Source: Thalassobacillus pellis (GTDB lineage: Bacteria > Bacillota > Bacilli > Bacillales > Halobacillaceae). Taken from it: a stretch of 64,000 bases of DNA. The stretch covers positions 62,001-126,000 of the forward strand of contig NZ_JAFBDO010000006.1 of assembly GCF_016908295.1 (NCBI RefSeq), in the 5' to 3' direction. How positions within the stretch are numbered: the stretch's first letter is position 1; the number at the start of each line of letters is the position of its first letter. Under the pieces are notes generated by a model. It had not been told where the DNA came from. It saw only the letters and a list, made by a program, of their open reading frames with translations, and did no database searches. The position numbers and the translations under genes are program-made. This document shows positions 60,977 through 64,000 of this stretch, piece after piece.

Positions 60977-61010
60977 AAAACCATCCCCCGGAAATCCGGG
61001 GGATGGTTTT
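60977..61010 (+). terminator. Terminator
   Basis: AAAACCATCCCCCGG pairs with CCGGGGGATGGTTTT. Confidence 0.88.
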
Positions 61011-61095
61011 TGGGTTTCCAGTCATTTTTAGGTGTGTACTGAAGACGTAACGCAGTGTGGCAATGGGTTACCGAACGTAATCAGGTACCCGTTAC

Positions 61096-61169
61096 GGATA
61101 AATCCATGGGATTTATCCGACATGTCCTGATTGATCCTCTGACTTCGTCAAAGGATAAATCGAACATGA
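61096..61169. repeat. GGATAAATC double hairpin, copy F
   Basis: GGATAAATCC-ATGG-GATTTATCC, then GATTGATCC with GGATAAATC (one uncompensated position). A degenerate TTACG-type repeat precedes (61045-61080); CGGGCTA at 61288-61294. Confidence 0.85.
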
Positions 61170-61377
61170 CGGGGGAAGGCTCATGTAAGGTTTGGGAATT
61201 TCTTCATGTTGGGCATCAATCTTTTTCCAGGTTGTATGATTTAACGTTTTTTGAGGGATGTACGCTGGATTTGGTTCGGCACAAGGGCGGGCTACGGGGA
61301 GGGAGCAAGGGGATTGGAGCTGGCGCCCGAATGTCGGCTGTTTCCCCTCCAAGAGAGAACGTGTCGACCGTTACGGT

Positions 61378-61443
61378 TGTGAGGTACCTCACACCAGGGC
61401 GACCCGGTTTCGGTTTGCACTAGGGTCTGAGATACGGTACTGT
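61378..61443 (+). promoter_or_regulatory. CRP-type box 11 (perfect) and class B promoter
   Basis: TGTGAGGTACCTCACA is a perfect 16-bp palindrome; 21 bp, TTGCAC (61415-61420), 17 bp, TACTGT (61438-61443), then CTTGTTCAGGGGAGA. Confidence 0.82.
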
Positions 61444-61484
61444 TCTTCTTGTTCAGGGGAGACGAGAACGAAGGAGACAGTAAC

Positions 61485-61727
61485 GTGTCAACCCGCAAGA
61501 CGTTCAAATCGATTGTAGATGCAATCAACTCTCAGGAAGGCTTCACCGAACGACAAGGTCGTTTCAAGATCGGTGCATACGGGGTGGACGCGGAAAACGA
61601 ACGTCATCAGGTTCTTATCTTGATTGAGAACCTGATCTATGTTGGACGGGACAGCGTCCAAATCACTACTCCGGAACAAACGGCCCGGGAGGTTATCGGT
61701 CTTTTGGCTAGGAAGCAAAAGCGGTAA
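61485..61727 (+). CDS. Small alpha/beta protein, 80 residues (family 1)
   Basis: GTG after AAGGAGACAGTAAC. TFKSIVDAINSQEGFTERQG, strands around VLILIENLIYVGRD and a C-terminal helix TAREVIGLLARKQ. The plan (helix, strands, helix) is shared with 62535 and 63715, so these may be distant paralogues. Function unknown. Confidence 0.6.
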   Translation: MSTRKTFKSIVDAINSQEGFTERQGRFKIGAYGVDAENERHQVLILIENLIYVGRDSVQITTPEQTAREVIGLLARKQKR

Positions 61728-61731
61728 CCAG

Positions 61732-61816
61732 TCAGTCCCCCGGGGAAAATACGCCCCGGGGGACCGACTCCGGCGAGTCTGTTTCGAGGGGAGGCCCCAG
61801 CAACAAGAGCCTTTCG
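61732..61816. repeat. 85-bp copy of the 57521-57605 element
   Basis: TCCCCCGGGGAAAATACGCC and CCGGGGGACCGACTCCGGCG, then GAGTCTGTTTCGAGGGG and CAACAAGAG; closely matches the third nested hairpin but lacks its left outer arm. Confidence 0.8.
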
Positions 61817-61889
61817 AATTCTGATGACGAAGTTTCCGGTAGAGCTTGAGCGTTGTGCATGTGGGCGCCGGTGAGAGAAGAGGTAAAGG

Positions 61890-62000
61890 TTGTCCGCTCA
61901 AGGTCACCAGTGCGGGCTGATGGTTTGCCCGAATTGCAAAGAGGCCAGGTGTAATCATTCTTCCCGCTGCACTAGGGTAGCTTGTAGGTGCCTGCGATAG
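61890..62000 (+). CDS. Tiny cysteine-rich protein, 36 residues
   Basis: TTG after GAAGAGGTAAAGG. CGLMVCPNCKEARCNHSSRC TRVACRC: eight cysteines and histidines in zinc-like spacing. A 16-residue frame with CACGRR lies just upstream (61824-61874). Confidence 0.5.
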   Translation: MSAQGHQCGLMVCPNCKEARCNHSSRCTRVACRCLR

Positions 62001-62038
62001 TAACGAATCTTTCTGGGTACCTCCTACCAATGGATAGA

Positions 62039-62077
62039 AACGGCCGTTCCCCCAAGGGGAATGGTCGTTTTTTTTGG
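62039..62077 (+). terminator. Terminator
   Basis: AAACGGCCGTTCCCC pairs with GGGGAATGGTCGTTT, T8 behind. Confidence 0.85.
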
Positions 62078-62100
62078 CGTTACGAGTTTTCGCAGGCCCT

Positions 62101-62174
62101 AGATAAATCCGGGGGATTTATCCGACATGTCCTGATTTATCCCCTGACTTCGTCAAAGGATAAATCGAACATGC
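62101..62174. repeat. GGATAAATC double hairpin, copy G
   Basis: AGATAAATCC-GGG-GGATTTATC, then GACATGTCCTGATTTATCC and GGATAAATCGAACATG. CGGGCTA at 62331-62337. Confidence 0.85.
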
Positions 62175-62419
62175 CTGGATGGTTTAGATCGGAGACTTCT
62201 TTCTGTCGTTTTCGGAAATCGATTCGGTGGTCGCTCCATCGTAGAGTAGTTTTTTTGAGCGTTTAACCCTCACTTTTTCATGGTTTTGGTAGCATGAGAG
62301 GTTGAAAGGCGATAGTGGTTCTGACATACGCGGGCTACGGATAAGTCGCAAGGGGCTTGGGTTTGTCGTCCGACTTTCGGCCGTTTCCCCTCCTGGAGAA
62401 GCGTGTCGACCGTTTCGGA

Positions 62420-62485
62420 TGTGAGGTGCCTCACACCGGGGGAACCCGGTTTCGGCTTGCGCGTGAACCTGTTACCCGGTACTGT
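62420..62485 (+). promoter_or_regulatory. CRP-type box 12 and class B promoter
   Basis: TGTGAGGTGCCTCACA, 21 bp, TTGCGC (62457-62462), 17 bp, TACTGT (62480-62485), then GTTCTTGTTCGGGGGAGA. Confidence 0.82.
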
Positions 62486-62534
62486 GGTTCTTGTTCGGGG
62501 GAGAAACAACCAAGAAGATATTTGGGAGTACATC

Positions 62535-62768
62535 ATGGTCATGGCACGTAACCTTCGTGATCTCGTGGGGTACCTCAACGACAGGTACAGCATGGGTTTC
62601 CAGCTCGGGATGATGGGCGGGGAGGCTCAGAACAAGGACGGTATCGTTCTCCTGGACGGCGGTCGTGAATTTATCGCTATCTACCCCAACGGTGCGAAGC
62701 GTAAGGCCGGGAAGGGATACCGTGGAAATGTTGCCGACCAACTGTTCCCGCATCTCCGGGGGAAGTAA
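62535..62768 (+). CDS. Small alpha/beta protein, 77 residues (family 1)
   Basis: ATG after TTTGGGAGTAC. RNLRDLVGYLNDRYSMGFQL, strands GIVLLDGGREFIAIYPNG and an end helix VADQLFPHLRGK; the plan matches the proteins at 61485 and 63715. Function unknown. Confidence 0.6.
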   Translation: MVMARNLRDLVGYLNDRYSMGFQLGMMGGEAQNKDGIVLLDGGREFIAIYPNGAKRKAGKGYRGNVADQLFPHLRGK

Positions 62769-62777
62769 GAGGACAGC

Positions 62778-62828
62778 ATGAGTTCCAACGGTAGTGAGAT
62801 GATTCGAGCACCGCCTAAATCGGGATAG
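62778..62828 (+). CDS. Mini-ORF ending MIRAPPKSG
   Basis: ATG after AAGAGGACAGC; 16 residues, MSSNGSEMIRAPPKSG. Shares MIRAPP with the mini-ORF at 57030. Confidence 0.3.
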   Translation: MSSNGSEMIRAPPKSG

Positions 62829-62867
62829 TTGTCTTTGCTTCTAATTGGGTTCCGCCTACAGAAAACG

Positions 62868-62898
62868 GTCAGTCTCTTAAGGGGCTGGCCGTTTTCGT
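62868..62898 (+). terminator. Terminator
   Basis: AAAACGGTCAGTC(TC) pairs with GGCTGGCCGTTTT. Confidence 0.75.
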
Positions 62899-62924
62899 GT
62901 TTTGTATGAGGAAACGCAGGTTTC

Positions 62925-63003
62925 GGATAAAATCCAGCTATTGAAAATATCCGGATTTATCCGACATGTCCTGATTGATCCTGGCGGATAAATCGAACAT
63001 GTC
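62925..63003. repeat. GGATAAATC double hairpin, copy H
   Basis: GGATAAAATCC...GGATTTATCC with a longer loop, then GATTGATCC-TGGC-GGATAAATC and ACATGTC. Confidence 0.8.
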
Positions 63004-63066
63004 GGGTAGTCGGTGGCTGGCGCAACACAGGGCGTCCATTCCCTTAAAACGCTGGCTACCACAGGA

Positions 63067-63165
63067 ATGACACGCAGGCTAATGAAGGTGGCGTGCCTTT
63101 TGTTGCTTCTTTTCCTTATAGGAGCATCGGCTCAACGAGAAGAAGAGAAGTCGTTTTCCCAGTAG
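63067..63165 (+). CDS. Tiny secreted or membrane peptide, 32 residues
   Basis: MTRRLMKVACLLLLLFLIGA then SAQREEEKSFSQ: a basic start, one hydrophobic core and a polar tail, as in a signal peptide or single-span peptide. The Cys at residue 9 is not in a lipobox. A terminator (63168-63202) follows. Confidence 0.5.
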   Translation: MTRRLMKVACLLLLLFLIGASAQREEEKSFSQ

Positions 63166-63167
63166 AA

Positions 63168-63202
63168 GCCCCCTTACTCGTTAGCGAGTAAGGGGGTATT
63201 TG
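63168..63202 (+). terminator. Terminator
   Basis: CCCCCTTACTCG pairs with CGAGTAAGGGGG around TTAG. Confidence 0.85.
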
Positions 63203-63247
63203 GTTAACTCCTCCTATAACTCAGATAGGGGGGGTGAGTCCCGGCGG

Positions 63248-63367
63248 TTAGGAAGTGGAATGGTACCCCTTGCATGCTTGGCACTTTTTGACGTGCAACG
63301 TCCAGTGCGCAAGGCACACCTTTATGCGCGGGTTGCACCACAGGGGCTGCTCGGGCTTCGAGGGCAG
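63248..63367 (-). CDS. Possible zinc-finger protein with CTG start, 39 residues
   Basis: The frame reads PLWCNPRIKVCLAHWTLHVK then KCQACKGYHSTS: many Cys/His in zinc-like order. GGAG lies 8 bp before a CTG; no ATG, GTG or TTG is in a better place. Kept as a low-confidence gene. Confidence 0.35.
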   Translation of the reverse strand: MPSKPEQPLWCNPRIKVCLAHWTLHVKKCQACKGYHSTS

Positions 63368-63475
63368 CTTTTATCTCCGGCACAAGCCATAAATGTGCTC
63401 TCCCTTATGTTGGTATTGACTACCGCTGACATCGACAGCTTACCAGATCGGCAGGCACCGGCAACCGGATAAGGA

Positions 63476-63541
63476 TGTGAGGTGATTCACTGTCCGAGGA
63501 AGTACACGCGGGTTGAATGACGGGCAGAGAAGCCCTAGGAT
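63476..63541 (+). promoter_or_regulatory. CRP-type box 13 and class B promoter
   Basis: TGTGAGGTGATTCACT (one mismatch), 21 bp, TTGAAT (63513-63518), 17 bp, TAGGAT (63536-63541), then GTTCTTGTTAGG. Confidence 0.75.
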
Positions 63542-63578
63542 TGTTCTTGTTAGGCAACGACCGGTTGCACCGAAGGAG

Positions 63579-63683
63579 TTGAGAAAGCTCATATTTCCAT
63601 GTAAGTGGTGTGGGGGAAAGATGAAGTATTGCTATCTGGGGGATCGATATAAATGTGAGAAGTGTGGGTGGCAGGCCCGGTGA
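63579..63683 (+). CDS. Tiny zinc-ribbon protein, 34 residues
   Basis: RKLIFPCKWCGGKMKYCYLG then DRYKCEKCGWQAR: C-x2-C and C-x2-C spaced like a zinc ribbon. The TTG touches AAGGAG directly, so the true start is uncertain. Confidence 0.5.
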   Translation: MRKLIFPCKWCGGKMKYCYLGDRYKCEKCGWQAR

Positions 63684-63714
63684 TTGCTACTCCTTACGGG
63701 TAGAAGGGGAGGAC

Positions 63715-63927
63715 ATGGCTACGTTTGATGCCCTTATTCGGGATCTGACAAACAACCCACAGGTCTTTACAAATAAGAATGGGGTGAAACAGGTTTATGT
63801 AGGGAAGGCCGTTTTGGTCGATATGGGAGAAGACGTGCTGGTTTCTCCTCCAAACGGGAAAGGAATTATGGTTCCTCTCCACGGGAGCGTCGAGGAGGTC
63901 AAGCGTCGTATCAATCATCTCCTATAA
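63715..63927 (+). CDS. Small alpha/beta protein, 70 residues (family 1)
   Basis: ATG after AAGGGGAGGAC. ATFDALIRDLTNNPQVFTNK, strands QVYVGKAVLVDMGEDVLVSP and end helix SVEEVKRRINHLL. Same plan as 61485 and 62535. Function unknown. Confidence 0.6.
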   Translation: MATFDALIRDLTNNPQVFTNKNGVKQVYVGKAVLVDMGEDVLVSPPNGKGIMVPLHGSVEEVKRRINHLL

Positions 63928-64000
63928 CTCATCGCTTCAACGGAAGGGAAGCCATCGTACCATGCGTATCCAAAAATGCGAGCAATGTCACCGGCCACTC

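Noticed and set aside
54326-63003. Double hairpins read as integron attC sites
   Set aside because: They lack the GTTRRRY core, genes lie on both strands with own promoters, and no integrase is in the window. The cassette idea is kept only as an analogy.

Overview
The window joins two kinds of DNA. Positions 1 to about 46,450 read as Bacillales (Firmicutes): strong AGGAGG-type ribosome sites, GTG/TTG starts, U-tract terminators and families typical of Bacillaceae (CdaR, DesK/DesR-like pair, DinB, CBO0543-like, LysE, DoxX, DUF998). From about 47,050 to the end the base composition becomes GC-richer and the layout changes to many very short genes, each with its own promoter and terminator, separated by recurrent structured repeats. 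That part resembles an actinobacteriophage or actinobacterial plasmid early or accessory region. No structural phage gene, integrase or replication gene is seen in it, so 'phage' is inference. A 125-nt nested hairpin at 47,055-47,179 marks the change; a true element boundary and an assembly join are both possible.

Region 1 (1-6.9 kb): a sulfolactate catabolism cluster. SuyAB desulfonates (R)-sulfolactate to pyruvate and sulfite. SlcC-like and ComC-like dehydrogenases would interconvert the S and R forms through sulfopyruvate. A GntR regulator, a COG2855-type exporter and a LysR regulator complete it. Near-identical operator-like palindromes precede suyA and slcC.

Region 2 (6.9-17.8 kb): a CdaR regulator diverges from glycerate kinase, a KdgT-type permease, the nickel-pincer racemase LarA with its cofactor genes larE, larB and larC and a nickel transporter, then a four-carbon acid sugar kinase (frameshifted) and PdxA2. 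The set suggests nickel-dependent epimerisation feeding C4 aldonate or glycerate catabolism.

Region 3 (17.9-42 kb): accessory genes and decay. It holds an HNH nuclease, a serine resolvase, a HEPN/MNT toxin-antitoxin pair, acetyltransferases, a broken aminoglycoside phosphotransferase-like gene, a TetR-DUF2269-DoxX operon with a decayed doxX fragment upstream, a RadC-like protein, a two-component system, two LysE exporters, a LysR regulator and an apparently autoregulated DNA-binding protein. Several terminators share an unusual AAACGTTTAC-type arm.

Region 4 (42-46.5 kb): plasmid-like. It has an actin-like ParM homologue (frameshifted near its end) with a candidate adaptor gene, then a TGT/DpdA-like protein fused to an IS1634-like N-terminus and a coupled YaaA/DUF6884-like gene.

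Region 5 (47-64 kb): an AAA+ ATPase with a partner, two paralogous 113-116-residue proteins, a lipoprotein, PnuC-like small membrane proteins and about eight tiny cysteine-rich proteins. The modules carry a TGTGA-N6-TCACA box (CRP/FNR type), a TTGCAC-17-TACTGT or TTGACM-17-TARTGT promoter, a short gene, a terminator, a TTACGCTCCGT inverted repeat with an A/T tract, and a double hairpin built on GGATAAATC (8 copies). This repeated wiring is the most unusual signal in the window.
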